DNA of 64,000 bases, taken from positions 81,191 through 145,190 of the forward strand of contig NZ_VKAA01000014.1 in assembly GCF_007096635.1 (NCBI RefSeq). The letters run 5' to 3'. Below, in pieces: positions 8,888 to 18,533 of the stretch. This DNA comes from Mycolicibacterium sp. 018/SC-01/001 (GTDB lineage Bacteria; Actinomycetota; Actinomycetes; Mycobacteriales; Mycobacteriaceae). The position numbers and the translations under genes are program-made. Under the pieces are notes generated by a model. It worked only from the letters and a program-made list of their open reading frames with translations. It ran no database searches and was not told where the DNA came from. Numbering within the stretch: position 1 is the stretch's first letter; every line of letters begins with the position of its first letter.

Positions 8888-9066
8888 ACTGAAAAGACAG
8901 CGGGTCCGCGAGCGGCGGTCAAACAGGCGGTGAGCCGTCCGGGTGCACGGACCGTGGGTCGAGATTCTCCACAGGGTGTAACCGATCTCCGCCGCTGTAG
9001 GTTTCACTTCCACATGGCAGATGCCGTCGCCTCCACCTCGGCCTTTCCAAGATTCCACTCAAGATT

Positions 9067-9125
9067 GCGGGCGCCAAATTCCATTTTTGGTGGCGAATCC
9101 TAGAACCGCACGGTTGTCCAGATTG
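9067..9125 (+). repeat. dispersed 59-base repeat, copy 1
   Basis: This stretch starts GCGGGCGCC and ends CGGTTGTCCAGATTG. Counted by hand, it matches 10018-10076 at 46 of 59 positions without gaps and in the same orientation. It lies in a gene-poor region and looks like a diverged copy of a short interspersed element or of an insertion-sequence end. Confidence 0.55.
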
Positions 9126-9606
9126 TCCTGGTGGCAGCGCCGTCACTCTGGGTCTCTGAACTGCTAAAGACTGCGGTCAGCGTTGAGGGCGCCCAGGATA
9201 AGCTTCGACGCCATGGTCGGCGCGGCAATTGCCTATTGCACGAGGCCCCCGTGCGCCCAGGCATTCCCGACGAGTTGCAGACAGCTCAGTCGCTTTGCGA
9301 GCGCATCGACGAGCTGGGCGCCTCCAACAACCTCTATCAAGGCGAGAACCGTGTTCTGAACGAGCAGTCGGCTCTCAGGCGCCTGCGTTTTGCCAGGAAG
9401 TTCAAGACGACCGTTCAGCGGCGCGTACGAGTCTGCGACGCATAATTCCGAGCAACTCATCGGAGCGAGCGAAGTACCAGTCGCTCGCAGCGACGGACAC
9501 TTGGCGCCGCGCAGAGGAAGGCAGGTGAGCTCGCGGCAGGGGCCTCTGGCTGCGACGGCGCTATCGTTTTCGGCAGGCACGGCGTGGCGGATCTAAACTT
9601 CTAGGT

Positions 9607-9780
9607 GTGAAGACGGAGCCTAAATCGGATTCCTTCGATCCCCATGAGGGGCGCGGCAATGTCCGTCTCCGTTCCCTCCTCAGTGACTCGGAACGCGCTA
9701 AGCGTGTCATTCGCATCCGACATCAAATGCGCCGAGACGACGGTCAAGATTTGGCACGCGATGCGCTCGCGGTCCACTAG
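9607..9780 (+). CDS. 57-residue hypothetical small protein
   Basis: A short frame from GTG 9607 to TAG 9780. The product starts VKTEPKSDSFDPHEGRG and continues with an Arg-rich charged segment (RLRSLLSDSERAKRVIRIR, then HQMRRDDGQDLARDALAVH). The sequence is charged and helix-friendly with actinobacterial codon choices, so it could be a real small protein or the end of a decayed gene. There is no clear ribosome site, and no family is recognised. Confidence 0.3.
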   Translation: MKTEPKSDSFDPHEGRGNVRLRSLLSDSERAKRVIRIRHQMRRDDGQDLARDALAVH

Positions 9781-10017
9781 CTAAGCAACGAGCGCACGGA
9801 CTGCCTAGGCTCCATCGAAAACAACGTCCTTGCCTCACAAACTTGGTGATCTTCTGTCGAGCCCGGTTCGGTAGCGAGTGCCCCTCTGACAGGTACGTGC
9901 TCGAATGAGACCAACAGTGCGCGGCATCGCAACCGACAAGAATCTTCTGTAGGAAGCCGAACTCCGCGGCATCCCCGTCCCTGCGACCAGCATTGATGGC
10001 GCGTTCTCACGAGAATG

Positions 10018-10076
10018 GCGGGCGCCCCATTGCCATCTGAGTGGCGGAGCCCAGAACCGTACGGTTGTGCAGATTG
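10018..10076 (+). repeat. dispersed 59-base repeat, copy 2
   Basis: Second copy of the element seen at 9067-9125 (46 of 59 identical). On its left, 9988-10022 (starting CAGCATTGATGGCGCGTT) also resembles 15076-15110, matching at 28 of 35 positions, so the family seems to extend to about 90 bases with partial copies. Confidence 0.55.
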
Positions 10077-10743
10077 CCTAGTCGGCCTATGTGCTGATCG
10101 CGAGGACAACCGCGTTGTTCGCGTCTCCCGGTAGCCCTCGAACGGCACGCCGGCGCTTAATGAAGCGTCGAAGTACCGGTACGCCCCCCTGGTTTATGAG
10201 CCGGTCTACGTACCGGTCATACGTGGTGGCCGAAGAGGTCATGGTGGCCATGGCGCCGCGCCGACGTGGTGATGCGGGAGCAGGCCGCCCTGACGGTCGC
10301 CCGGTCGGCCCATCCTTGCAGGTTGACCCGGAAGGGACTGAGACTGGATTTCGACGAAACCCGGCCTTGCCGAGCTGATGTCCCTATGTGAGATACCACT
10401 GCAAGGTGGTGCAAGGGTTCGCGGAAAGCACTGTCCCTAACCACAGCAGTACCTACAACGGCCCAAACTCGCTTACCCGTTGTCGCAGATCGAGGTACAC
10501 CCGCGCAGCTCCCAAAATCGGGATGAGGTATTGCGCCTCGCCGGGGGATGTCCGCCGCAGCAAATACGGCTGCCGGTGTAGGCCCGCCGTAGTACGTTGT
10601 GCCGCAGATCCGTTGATTCACAACATTGCAGAACTGGAAGGCCACAGTGCCAGCGCGCAACTCCGCAATCGCGAACTCTCCTCTCGACAACGACCGAGAG
10701 CGCGCGAGCCCGCCACCGGCGTGCCGCCGTCGGGAGCCTCGCC

Positions 10744-13560
10744 GTGGCTAAGCAGGCAAGTCTGCAAGAGACGGTGGGCACGGCGGGCCAGAGCACCGTG
10801 GCCGGCCAATTCGAGGCATTGAACTGGGGAGTGGCGTCCAACCCGTACCACGATCTGGGAACCGACCTCTGGCTGATGGCGCGCGATGACCGTCGCTTTG
10901 ATCTCGGTCTCCTGGTGGGCGCGCAGGTTAAAACCAGCAAGTCACGATCGACCACGTCAAAGTATTTCAAGGAGCCAAAACACAAGGACGGGAAGGTGGT
11001 TGGCTGGTGGTACCGTGAATCGCTGCGCGACGACCACTTCGACTACTGGATCAAACACACGATTCCGCATATTCTCGTGCTGCACGATCTCAGGTCCGGC
11101 AAATCGTTCTGGGTACACGTCACCCGCGAGGCCATCGTCAGGACCAGCTCCGGAACGAAGATCCTAGTACCGAAAGACCAGCGGGTTGGTCTTGCCCACG
11201 TCGAGCGACTGCTGAACGTCGCGGTCAGCCAACGCGGGGGGCACACCACTTGGGAAGGATCATCCAGCTGGGCCGACGTTGCAGCCCTCGGACCCGAGGA
11301 TCGCATTCGTTACGCGCTGCTGACACCCAGACTCATCGCCAGCCGTCGCGCTCCGAGACAGAGCAGTAACGAGAACCCAACCGAGGCGATCGCGATGCTC
11401 GTCCAGCATCGACTCATGGAACTGGATGGAACTCGCGACATCGCCGGCCATCTGCCCGGGTTTGAGCCGCCACCATTTCTGTCAGAGGAGGAAGCACTTG
11501 CCGCCTCCGACTGGGATTGGAACTTTTATGGCGCGCTGCACAAGTACGTACACACCGCAGACCCTGAGGTTTTTCAGCCGCTCATCGAGTCGTCGCAGCC
11601 GAACTCCGGCCATCGCGCCGCCGCAGTTGCTATCAGGACAGCGACGCTCATCGAGCACGGCAGAATCGATGACGCGCTGGACCTCACCGATTCCGAGATC
11701 TCTGCGGCAACCAGCCTAGATCCCGTCAATTTCGCGTGGATCGAGGTGCAGCGCGCTCGGTGTCTAATGGAGGTCGGCAAGTACAAGAAGGCAAGAGAAT
11801 TAGCAATCCACGTCCAGCGCATTCAAGCAACGGCCGCCGCCGATCCGACCGCCATGGCGATCGCCGCGAGTGCCGCCGGAATTCTCCTGCGCGCAAGCTT
11901 CTGGACGGAGCGGGGCGCAAACTTTCTCTCGGGCAACGACACTGCTGCAGGCTGGTGGCGAAATCAGACAATCGCCCAGGGGCTCGAAACCTTTCTCGAC
12001 GACCGGTTCACCCTCTGGTCTTCCGAAAGTGCCGATCCGCCAAAGCACATGGGCGAAACCTGGCGCCGGCTGCGGACGGCGACACTTTTGAGCGGATTTG
12101 CCGGTGACCACTCCGCGTGGCGTACGGAGTACGCCCAGCTCGCTCAATACGTGCTGCAGGCGCACCCAAACGGCGGGCTGTCAAGCGAGCTCTGTGCGGG
12201 CCTGCTGACCGATCTGCGGCGCGCCGGAGACATCGACAGCGTTGAAGGTTGTGCGCAACGACTGCTCAGAGCAGGACCCGAGGCTGCCGTCCGTGCCGCG
12301 TGCGCATCCGTGGAGTTGCGCAAGTCGACGCACAGCACCGGTAGGTCCGACTTGGGGCTCATCGCAACGGCCGCGGCGGTTCTCGAACCGGGCCACGCCG
12401 ACAGATTTATTCAGGAGGCGGTCGACATCCTCAAAAATCCGCAGCCCTACGAGAAGAGGGTGCGCCCCACTTTCCTGGTTCACCACTACGTGCTGGAGAC
12501 CCTTCGAGCCCTGGTGGGGAGTCCATCGGCGACATCGGCGGCGCGTCGGGTGTTCATCGACTATTTCTTCGAACTTCCCCCGGTCACCGACCAGTCATTC
12601 GCGCATTCCCTCGCTCAGGTGTTGAGGATTGTGCCCAGGAGCGATTGGACAGCAAGCGATCTCGCGGCGTTGATGCAACGCAGCGGCGACAACGGGGAGC
12701 TGGAAGACACTCTCGTGGGCATCACTGCAGTCTCTGATGACGACGCGAGGGAGGCACTATTGGATGTTCTCCGCCGTGGCCAGATACGCATGCTGTCAAA
12801 GGTGCATGACGTCCGGACGATTCCGCAGGACGTCGCACAACAGCAGATCGCGACCCTGTCCGGATCGGTCAGGCGCGAAATCCAGGAAGCCCGCGGGGGC
12901 ACCTTCTCCCGACACGACGCGCGAAATCTGGCATTGCTCAACATCTGGTTCCCCGAGGTCGCTGACTGGGCGCCGATCTATGAGCTGATGGACGAAATTC
13001 GCATATTGCCGCGCAGTCTCATCGAACTGGCGGCCTTACTACGCGATACATGTGACCAGATCGACGCGGATACACGAGACGCGCTTCTGCCAGGACTCCA
13101 GTGGTTACGCGATCGGACACCGTTGGAGATTGACGAATGGCAGGACGCCGATGGTCAGCTGAAGACCGTGACGCGCGAGGCCCTGGATGCGCTGTCGCCC
13201 GGCGCGGTGAGCGACACGGAGCTCTGGGGTCTTATCGGCGGCGATAATCACGACCGATGCGCAGCAGCACGGATTGTGGGCCGCCGGGGTGACATATCGC
13301 GACTAGACATTCTCGCGTGCCTGTCCTACGACGAGGCAAGTACGGTTCGTGCGCATTCGGCGCATTGGATCGCCCGGTGGTTAGGTATCGACGCGATCGC
13401 GGATCGGTGTAATTCGCTGTTAGAAGACCTATCGCGGGCGTCGGGAACTGTCATCGCAGCGGCGATAGCCGGTGGGTTGACCGACCAGGGGCGCGCGGCC
13501 GCCGGCGACTGGCTCGCCTCACTGCCGGACCCCACCAAGAGGCAAAGTGAAGACGAGTAG
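10744..13560 (+). CDS. DUF4365 nuclease-like domain fused to long helical region; candidate defence protein
   Basis: A 938-residue protein. Residues about 5-150 resemble DUF4365, a restriction-endonuclease-like fold: GTAGQSTVAGQFEALNW, then LGTDLWLM with Asp41 and GAQVKTSKS with Gln61-Val-Lys63, fitting the D...QxK version of the PD-(D/E)xK active site. Residues about 250-930 are predicted helical, with TPR/HEAT-like spacing (ALDLTDSEISAA, ARCLMEVGKYKKARELA, AARIVGRRGDISRLDIL). The GTG at 10744 is chosen because the DUF4365 homology starts right after it; the open frame extends 49 codons further upstream without motifs. Nuclease-plus-solenoid designs are common in phage defence; the role here is inference. 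The next gene is HEPN-like. Confidence 0.72.
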   Translation: MAKQASLQETVGTAGQSTVAGQFEALNWGVASNPYHDLGTDLWLMARDDRRFDLGLLVGAQVKTSKSRSTTSKYFKEPKHKDGKVVGWWYRESLRDDHFDYWIKHTIPHILVLHDLRSGKSFWVHVTREAIVRTSSGTKILVPKDQRVGLAHVERLLNVAVSQRGGHTTWEGSSSWADVAALGPEDRIRYALLTPRLIASRRAPRQSSNENPTEAIAMLVQHRLMELDGTRDIAGHLPGFEPPPFLSEEEALAASDWDWNFYGALHKYVHTADPEVFQPLIESSQPNSGHRAAAVAIRTATLIEHGRIDDALDLTDSEISAATSLDPVNFAWIEVQRARCLMEVGKYKKARELAIHVQRIQATAAADPTAMAIAASAAGILLRASFWTERGANFLSGNDTAAGWWRNQTIAQGLETFLDDRFTLWSSESADPPKHMGETWRRLRTATLLSGFAGDHSAWRTEYAQLAQYVLQAHPNGGLSSELCAGLLTDLRRAGDIDSVEGCAQRLLRAGPEAAVRAACASVELRKSTHSTGRSDLGLIATAAAVLEPGHADRFIQEAVDILKNPQPYEKRVRPTFLVHHYVLETLRALVGSPSATSAARRVFIDYFFELPPVTDQSFAHSLAQVLRIVPRSDWTASDLAALMQRSGDNGELEDTLVGITAVSDDDAREALLDVLRRGQIRMLSKVHDVRTIPQDVAQQQIATLSGSVRREIQEARGGTFSRHDARNLALLNIWFPEVADWAPIYELMDEIRILPRSLIELAALLRDTCDQIDADTRDALLPGLQWLRDRTPLEIDEWQDADGQLKTVTREALDALSPGAVSDTELWGLIGGDNHDRCAAARIVGRRGDISRLDILACLSYDEASTVRAHSAHWIARWLGIDAIADRCNSLLEDLSRASGTVIAAAIAGGLTDQGRAAAGDWLASLPDPTKRQSEDE

Positions 13561-13875
13561 GGGTTTTTCGCAGTCACGCCGGCGCTGAGAAGCCAAGAGC
13601 TAGTGATCCATTCATATCACCGCGGCGTCGCGAGGAAGAAGTGGGCGGCCTGGCATGTGGCTGCGCGGCCGGTTCTGCTGAGTAGCGACGAGGGCGACGT
13701 GCCGCGTGCGCTTGCCAAGACAGGCTGGCTGCGAGGCTTCGGCCGACCGGGCGACGGCAGCGTCTGGGAAGCGGGGTCGCCGTTGAGACCGTGCAGTCTG
13801 CACGCCGCGGCGACCTGATCCCTGGGGTGGCGCGCGGCAACAATGCGTTAGAGGTTGTCGCCATCTGGGACGATC
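13561..13875. other. 315-base gap, nothing recognised
   Basis: Between the DUF4365 and HEPN-like genes. An open frame at 13603-13818 (+) begins with His/Tyr/Arg-rich sequence without motif; I do not accept it as a gene. A GGGGTTTTT run just after the stop at 13560 could be a weak termination signal, but I see no strong hairpin. Confidence 0.4.
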
Positions 13876-14853
13876 ATGGCTATGGACGACATCGCAGCAG
13901 AAGGCGAGAATGACCCTCCGTACTGGTCAAAACTGCGACACATCGGTGTCCATCAGGGCGCCGTTGATCTTCGGCCCGAACTGAGTGATCTTGGCCTGGA
14001 TGAGGTCTACCGGGTCTGCGATCGGGCGTGGGCTTACAGCCGCTCCGACTTCGAACCCAGCGGTCTCGTCGACATTCGAACGAGCCAGTGGCGGGAGACG
14101 TGCGCACTCGCCGGCTCAATGGCCGAGTCGCTGATGCTGAGCGGTGCAACGTATTTGGAGGCGGTGTGGCATCGCGCGGCCATCGCGGCCGGAACCGAAC
14201 CCGCTGGAATGGCGATTGCTCAACGCTACCTGTCCGACAACGCCATCGACACCGCGGTCAGCGTTGGGCACCGCCTTGTCAATTTTGTCGCCCGAGTGGC
14301 CAGGACGGTCCCCCAGACCCGCGAACGCTTTACCTCCCACGACCGGCTGCAGGCGCTGGGAGACGGCTACTTCCCGTTCATCACCGAGGATCGTGATGCG
14401 TGGTTGTCGCTGAACTCGGGAACAGTCAGGATGTTGCGAGCGGCCGTTCCCGAGTGCCATGGTGACTCCCTCGCCGCGCTCGACGCTCTCGTGACATCGA
14501 CGGCATGGCAAGCCCTGTGCCAGGTCCGCGGTGAGAACTTCCACCGGTGGCGCAAGGAACACGAATCGGTGGTCGGCATCGACAGGGACTCCGGCCGAAC
14601 GAACAATATCTATGACCATGCCGGCAACGTCATCGGCCGGGACTTTCACGCAGGACTGCGGCGTCACACCGCAGCCGACGGCATGACAGCGAAGACTACC
14701 GAGACGGCCGGAGCGGGTGTGCGGCGTCTCGCTGTTGCCGTGGACGCGGTCATCACCGACACTCTTGCGCAGCTGCCTACGCTCAGCGGCGGCTTCATCC
14801 TGGAGATCGACGAACATGGTCACACACGCCGGATGAGCATGCCGCTGTTGTAG
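13876..14853 (+). CDS. hypothetical protein with HEPN-like RxxxxH motif
   Basis: A 325-residue, mostly helical protein. Near residue 218 it reads CQVRGENFHRWRKEH: Arg218 followed by four residues and His223, the Rx4H signature of HEPN ribonucleases, within a helical context. Before it lie helices such as AESLMLSGATYLEAVWHRAA and VGHRLVNFVARVAR. The ATG at 13876 (MAMDD) is preferred over an upstream TTG. It is 315 bases downstream of the DUF4365 protein in the same orientation, so the two may form a defence unit. The full HEPN assignment is tentative; I know of no named family for it. Confidence 0.6.
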   Translation: MAMDDIAAEGENDPPYWSKLRHIGVHQGAVDLRPELSDLGLDEVYRVCDRAWAYSRSDFEPSGLVDIRTSQWRETCALAGSMAESLMLSGATYLEAVWHRAAIAAGTEPAGMAIAQRYLSDNAIDTAVSVGHRLVNFVARVARTVPQTRERFTSHDRLQALGDGYFPFITEDRDAWLSLNSGTVRMLRAAVPECHGDSLAALDALVTSTAWQALCQVRGENFHRWRKEHESVVGIDRDSGRTNNIYDHAGNVIGRDFHAGLRRHTAADGMTAKTTETAGAGVRRLAVAVDAVITDTLAQLPTLSGGFILEIDEHGHTRRMSMPLL

Positions 14854-15219
14854 GGTCACCCCTCGACTCGCCTACACGTGGGCGCGCAGCCAAATCGGTG
14901 GAAGTCGTTGCGGGACAACGCATCCACGGGTCGGCAAGTATAGGTCCAGGGCGCCTCCAGCAGTTCCCCGGATCACCTTGGGGCCGCCATTTCAAATGGC
15001 AGTCCGCCACGCAGAATCGCAGCCGGCAATACAGGTGTAGTTGCCAAACGCCTTGGCAATTCACGCCTCTACGATCAGCGCTGATGGCGCGTTGGCACGG
15101 GATTGGCGGCCTCAGAGTCATCCTAGTGGCAGATCCATCTGCGAGGCCGCTCGACAGACATAGGAAAGTTCAGCGCGGCCACACCGCTCTCGCTGCGTAC
15201 CTGACCTGTCGGGTCCCGT
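14854..15219. other. intergenic stretch with partial repeat copy
   Basis: No gene is supported between the HEPN-like and LysR genes. The segment 15076-15110 (CAGCGCTGATGGCGCGTT...) is a diverged partial copy of the dispersed repeat next to 9988, so related repeat fragments lie on both sides of the DUF4365/HEPN island. Confidence 0.45.
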
Positions 15220-16128
15220 TTACGTAGCGTTCAACTGGTGACCGCGGAAGGACAGGCGTAAGGCGCGCCTGAACGCAATGACTGCCGGGTGAGCACTTCG
15301 CGCCTCGCGAGTCAACGTGAAAAGTTGCCGCTTCGGCGCTCCGGGCAGCGCCTCGATGCGTACTCCAGACACCCAGTCGGGGCTCAGGATCAGTGGCACT
15401 ATTGCAATAGCGTAGCCCGCGCGAACCATCTGCAAATGAACGAGCAGGTCGACACCGTCGAACCGCACGTCGGGCTCGAATCCCGCCTTCATACAGAGAT
15501 CTCGCGCCCACCGCCCGGGAGCCGAGGAAGCCGGGTCGAGCGCCCAGGGCGCTTCTGCAAGGTCGAAGAGCTGATCGAGGCCTGTCCACTCTTCACCCTC
15601 GGGAAGTGCCAGCACCATCTCGTCAGCTCCAACCTCAGCACGCTCAATTCCAACGCGCGGGAGCAGCGAGGCGCCGGGATACTCCTCTCCGACCACTACG
15701 TCGAAAGATCCTGCCTGCAGGCCGGACATCGCCTCGTCGACGTCGCGCTGCGCGATGTCTAAGTCGAGGTCGGGGTGATCTCGATCCAGGGTTTCGAGCG
15801 CTGCGGGCAGCAACGACAACAGTGCAGATTGGAAGCAAGCCACCCTCAACCGCCCGCTCACGTTCGGTGATGCTGCTGCGAGTTCGGACTCGGCCGATTC
15901 AAGTGCGGCAATTGCAATGCGCGTATGCCGAACTAGCATCTCAGCGGCGTCGGTCAATCGAACGCCCCGCCCGACCGGTTCGGTGAGTGCGATTCCGATC
16001 TCGCGCTCGAGCTGCGCGATTTGTTGAGAGATCGCGGACGGACTGTAGTTCAGTGCGCGCGCTACCGCGGCCAGGGAACCACGTAATTCGAGCTCATGCA
16101 GCACCGTCAGTCGCTGAAGATTGAGCAC
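15220..16128 (-). CDS. LysR-family transcriptional regulator
   Basis: A 302-residue regulator. The N-terminus LQRLTVLHELELRGSLAAVARALNYSPSAISQQIAQLEREIG is a LysR winged helix-turn-helix, with GRGVRLTDAAEMLV following; the rest is a substrate-binding-like effector domain. The pattern (HELELRGSLAAVA, NYSPSAISQQI) is common in actinobacterial LysR proteins placed beside EamA exporters. It is divergent from such an exporter with 91 bases between the starts and probably controls it. Confidence 0.9.
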   Translation of the reverse strand: MLNLQRLTVLHELELRGSLAAVARALNYSPSAISQQIAQLEREIGIALTEPVGRGVRLTDAAEMLVRHTRIAIAALESAESELAAASPNVSGRLRVACFQSALLSLLPAALETLDRDHPDLDLDIAQRDVDEAMSGLQAGSFDVVVGEEYPGASLLPRVGIERAEVGADEMVLALPEGEEWTGLDQLFDLAEAPWALDPASSAPGRWARDLCMKAGFEPDVRFDGVDLLVHLQMVRAGYAIAIVPLILSPDWVSGVRIEALPGAPKRQLFTLTREARSAHPAVIAFRRALRLSFRGHQLNAT

Positions 16129-16219
16129 TCGCCGCCCCCCACATACGTTGGTTTTACTTACGAATACTAGTGCGAATCATTCGCTGGACTGGCCGATTGT
16201 CGGCTTGGACCATAGCGGT

Positions 16220-17137
16220 ATGTCGATATCGCGAGCGGCGCCGAGCGTCGCGCTGATTCTCGGGTCGTGTGTGTCATTGCAACTCGGCGCGGTGCTCGCA
16301 ATCCCGCTGCTCGCTTCGCTGGGGGCCGGTCTGACGACCTCCGCCCGCCTGCTGCTGGCCGCTGTCCTCCTGATGGCTCTCCATCGACCACGCGTTCGTC
16401 GTTGGGGTCGCGAGCGGTGGCGACACGTTCTGCTGTTCGGTGTGGCGATGGCCGGCATGAACGGGTTTTTCTACGCCTCGATTGCGCGGATCCCGCTGGG
16501 CATCGCCGTCACGATCGAGTTCGCCGGGCCGCTGCTGCTTGCCGCCGTCCTCTCGCGGCGACCGCGCGATCTCGCGTGCGTGGGAGCCGCAGCGGCGTCT
16601 ATTGCCGTTCTGGGTCTGGCCGATTCGGGAGCTGCGTCTGACCTCGACCCAGCGGGTGTGATGTACGCCCTCGTCGCCGCCGCATTCTGGGCTTTCTACA
16701 TCAAGGCTGGGGCGCGAATGAGCGCCGCCGCCCCCGGAAACGGCTCGCTGGCCGTTGGCATGTTAGTCAGCGGAATGCTGGTGGCACCGTTCGGTATTGG
16801 TGCGATCGACCGGTTCACTGCGGACCCCCACACACTTGTCGCATTGGTGGGTGTCGCAGTGCTGTCATCGGTGCTGCCGTACTCACTCGAGTTCGCGGCC
16901 ATGGGCCGAGTGAGTCCACATGTCTTCGGTGTACTCCTGTGCCTGGAGCCAATCGTGGCGGGTATCGCCGGGTGGCTCCTGTTGCATCAGACACTGCCCG
17001 GCTCGCACATCGTTGCGATGGCCGTCGTCGTCGCAGCAGCCCTGATCGTGACGTCTGGTCCGGCGTCAAGTGACTGCAAGCCCGACCGGCAGTCGACACC
17101 GCCGGTCGAGTCGCCGCGTGCATCTGTGGCGCAGTAG
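16220..17137 (+). CDS. EamA/RhtA-like transporter
   Basis: Drug/metabolite-type exporter of 305 residues with ten hydrophobic helices. The first helix is APSVALILGSCVSLQLGAVLA, and the domain-linking segments (GMNGFFYASIARIPLGIAVTIEF, SSVLPYSLEFAAMGRVSPHVFGVLLCLEPIVAGIAG) closely resemble the RhtA (threonine/homoserine exporter) subgroup. The ATG at 16220 starts directly before helix 1; a further-upstream ATG at 16121 would overlap the divergent regulator. The polar C-terminal tail (CKPDRQSTPPVESPRASVAQ) is probably cytoplasmic. The exported amino acid or drug is unknown. Confidence 0.85.
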   Translation: MSISRAAPSVALILGSCVSLQLGAVLAIPLLASLGAGLTTSARLLLAAVLLMALHRPRVRRWGRERWRHVLLFGVAMAGMNGFFYASIARIPLGIAVTIEFAGPLLLAAVLSRRPRDLACVGAAAASIAVLGLADSGAASDLDPAGVMYALVAAAFWAFYIKAGARMSAAAPGNGSLAVGMLVSGMLVAPFGIGAIDRFTADPHTLVALVGVAVLSSVLPYSLEFAAMGRVSPHVFGVLLCLEPIVAGIAGWLLLHQTLPGSHIVAMAVVVAAALIVTSGPASSDCKPDRQSTPPVESPRASVAQ

Positions 17138-17209
17138 TTGTCGAGGCGCTCTTGCCCCAGACTGCGAATTGGCGATGCGTCTCGATTGCGTTCGCGCGAG
17201 CACTGATCA

Positions 17210-17221
17210 GCCCCCGGGGGC
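17210..17221. terminator. possible bidirectional termination site
   Basis: A perfect palindrome GCCCCCGGGGGC sits in the 127-base space between the convergent exporter and antiporter genes. There is no loop and no U-tract, so this is only a weak candidate, supported by its position. Confidence 0.25.
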
Positions 17222-17264
17222 AGAGAATCACCCTGCTGAGCGGCCCAGTCTGTCGCGACTGCCT

Positions 17265-18497
17265 CTACTCGTCGCTCGGCGTTGGGTTCCCGTAGATGGC
17301 CTCGATGAGCCTGTCGGCCAGGGCGCCGTGCAAGACGACGCTGGTCATCACCACGATGCAGGTGGCCGCCAGAACCGTTGCGCCGTCGGTGTCGGGCAGC
17401 GCGTTGTAGGCGATGAGTCCGAACACGATGGAGGCTGCCCCGCGAGGCCCCATGACCCCCATGAATAGTCGGTCTCGGGGTGCGGCCGGGCTGCCGATAA
17501 GTGATAGGGCGACGGGCAGGATACGGCCGAAGGTCAGGACGCAGACTGCGATGGCCACCGCCGGCCACCACTGCACGTCCTTGGCGAGGATGGCGGTCCC
17601 GGCGAGTCCGAAGGCCAACCACAGCTCGAGGTTGACGAGCCCGGCGACGTCTTTGGTCATGGCTAACGCGGCCGGTGCCGCGGGTGTGCAGCTAGCAGCG
17701 TTCCTCAGGTAGGTCCGGCGGAATGACACACCACACACGAAGGCGGCGACGAATCCATTTCCTGCCGCCGCGATGGCGACGGCGAAGGTCAGCAGGGGCA
17801 AAACCAGTACGCCGACGCTCAGGCTGCGCACATCGCTCAATTGTGTTCGCTGAGCCCATCTCATCGCCCAGCCCGCCCCGGTTCCGACCAGTGCGCCCAC
17901 GACGATGGCAATGGCTCCGGCCGGGGCGGCTGTGACGAAGGCTGCGGCGGCCTGTTGTTCGGCTTCGCCATGGGTTGTCGACAGCGCAAGTGCCGCCAGC
18001 AGGACCGGCGAGACGAGGCCGTCGTTGTATCCGCTCTCGATGCCGAGCCACTCGCGCACCCGTGCTGGAATCCGGGTGTCCTCGATGATGGAGAGCTGAG
18101 GTGAGAAGTCGACGGTGACGCAGATGCATGACAGAGCCAAGGCCCCGGCGATAGAGATGTTGAGCGGCAAGGCGACCGCTAAGGCGATGACGACGGCCAG
18201 CGACAGTGGTAGCGCCATGGCCAGCAGACGCACGGGAACTGATGACAGGTGCGAGCCCAGCGATCCGGTGAAGCCGGTGGCGTCGACGAACAACAGCAGT
18301 GCCAGGATGGCCTCGGCGACATACAGAGTGGTCTTCGAGTCGAAGAATGCGGTGCTCTGGTCGGTGACCCACCATCCGATTGCGGCGCCGGCAGCCACCA
18401 TGAACAGCTGCCCGTTGATTGCCCAGCGACGAAGGAGACGTCCCAGCAGGGACCACGCCAGTACCGGACCGGTCATGATCAGCAGGACGGCGACCAC
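17265..18497 (-). CDS. cation/proton antiporter (CPA1/NhaP-like)
   Basis: Integral membrane antiporter of 410 residues with about twelve hydrophobic helices. The core contains CICVTVDFSPQLSIIEDTRIPARVREWLGIESGYNDGL. The ESGYND block corresponds to the E(S/G)xxND motif of Na+/H+ exchangers, while the usual TDP of the preceding helix is replaced by VDFSP. A late GVMGPRGAASIVFGLIAYN segment is also typical of the family. The start is taken as GTG 18497, with ATG 18476 as alternative. It lies 36 bases downstream of the M28-like peptidase gene and is probably cotranscribed. The transported ion is unknown. Confidence 0.82.
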   Translation of the reverse strand: MVAVLLIMTGPVLAWSLLGRLLRRWAINGQLFMVAAGAAIGWWVTDQSTAFFDSKTTLYVAEAILALLLFVDATGFTGSLGSHLSSVPVRLLAMALPLSLAVVIALAVALPLNISIAGALALSCICVTVDFSPQLSIIEDTRIPARVREWLGIESGYNDGLVSPVLLAALALSTTHGEAEQQAAAAFVTAAPAGAIAIVVGALVGTGAGWAMRWAQRTQLSDVRSLSVGVLVLPLLTFAVAIAAAGNGFVAAFVCGVSFRRTYLRNAASCTPAAPAALAMTKDVAGLVNLELWLAFGLAGTAILAKDVQWWPAVAIAVCVLTFGRILPVALSLIGSPAAPRDRLFMGVMGPRGAASIVFGLIAYNALPDTDGATVLAATCIVVMTSVVLHGALADRLIEAIYGNPTPSDE

Positions 18498-18533
18498 CGA
18501 CCTATCTCTCCGCGCTCGTGGTGGGCGGCGCTC

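Larger units (their letters stand above)
8888..10743. other. gene-poor accessory stretch before the DUF4365 gene
   Basis: About 1.85 kb in which no sizeable gene is supported. It holds two copies of a 59-base repeat (9067 and 10018) and one short candidate frame (9607-9780). Other open frames here lack motifs and have mixed codon usage. The G/C content falls below that of the flanking metabolic genes, consistent with a region of insertions and decay. Confidence 0.5.
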
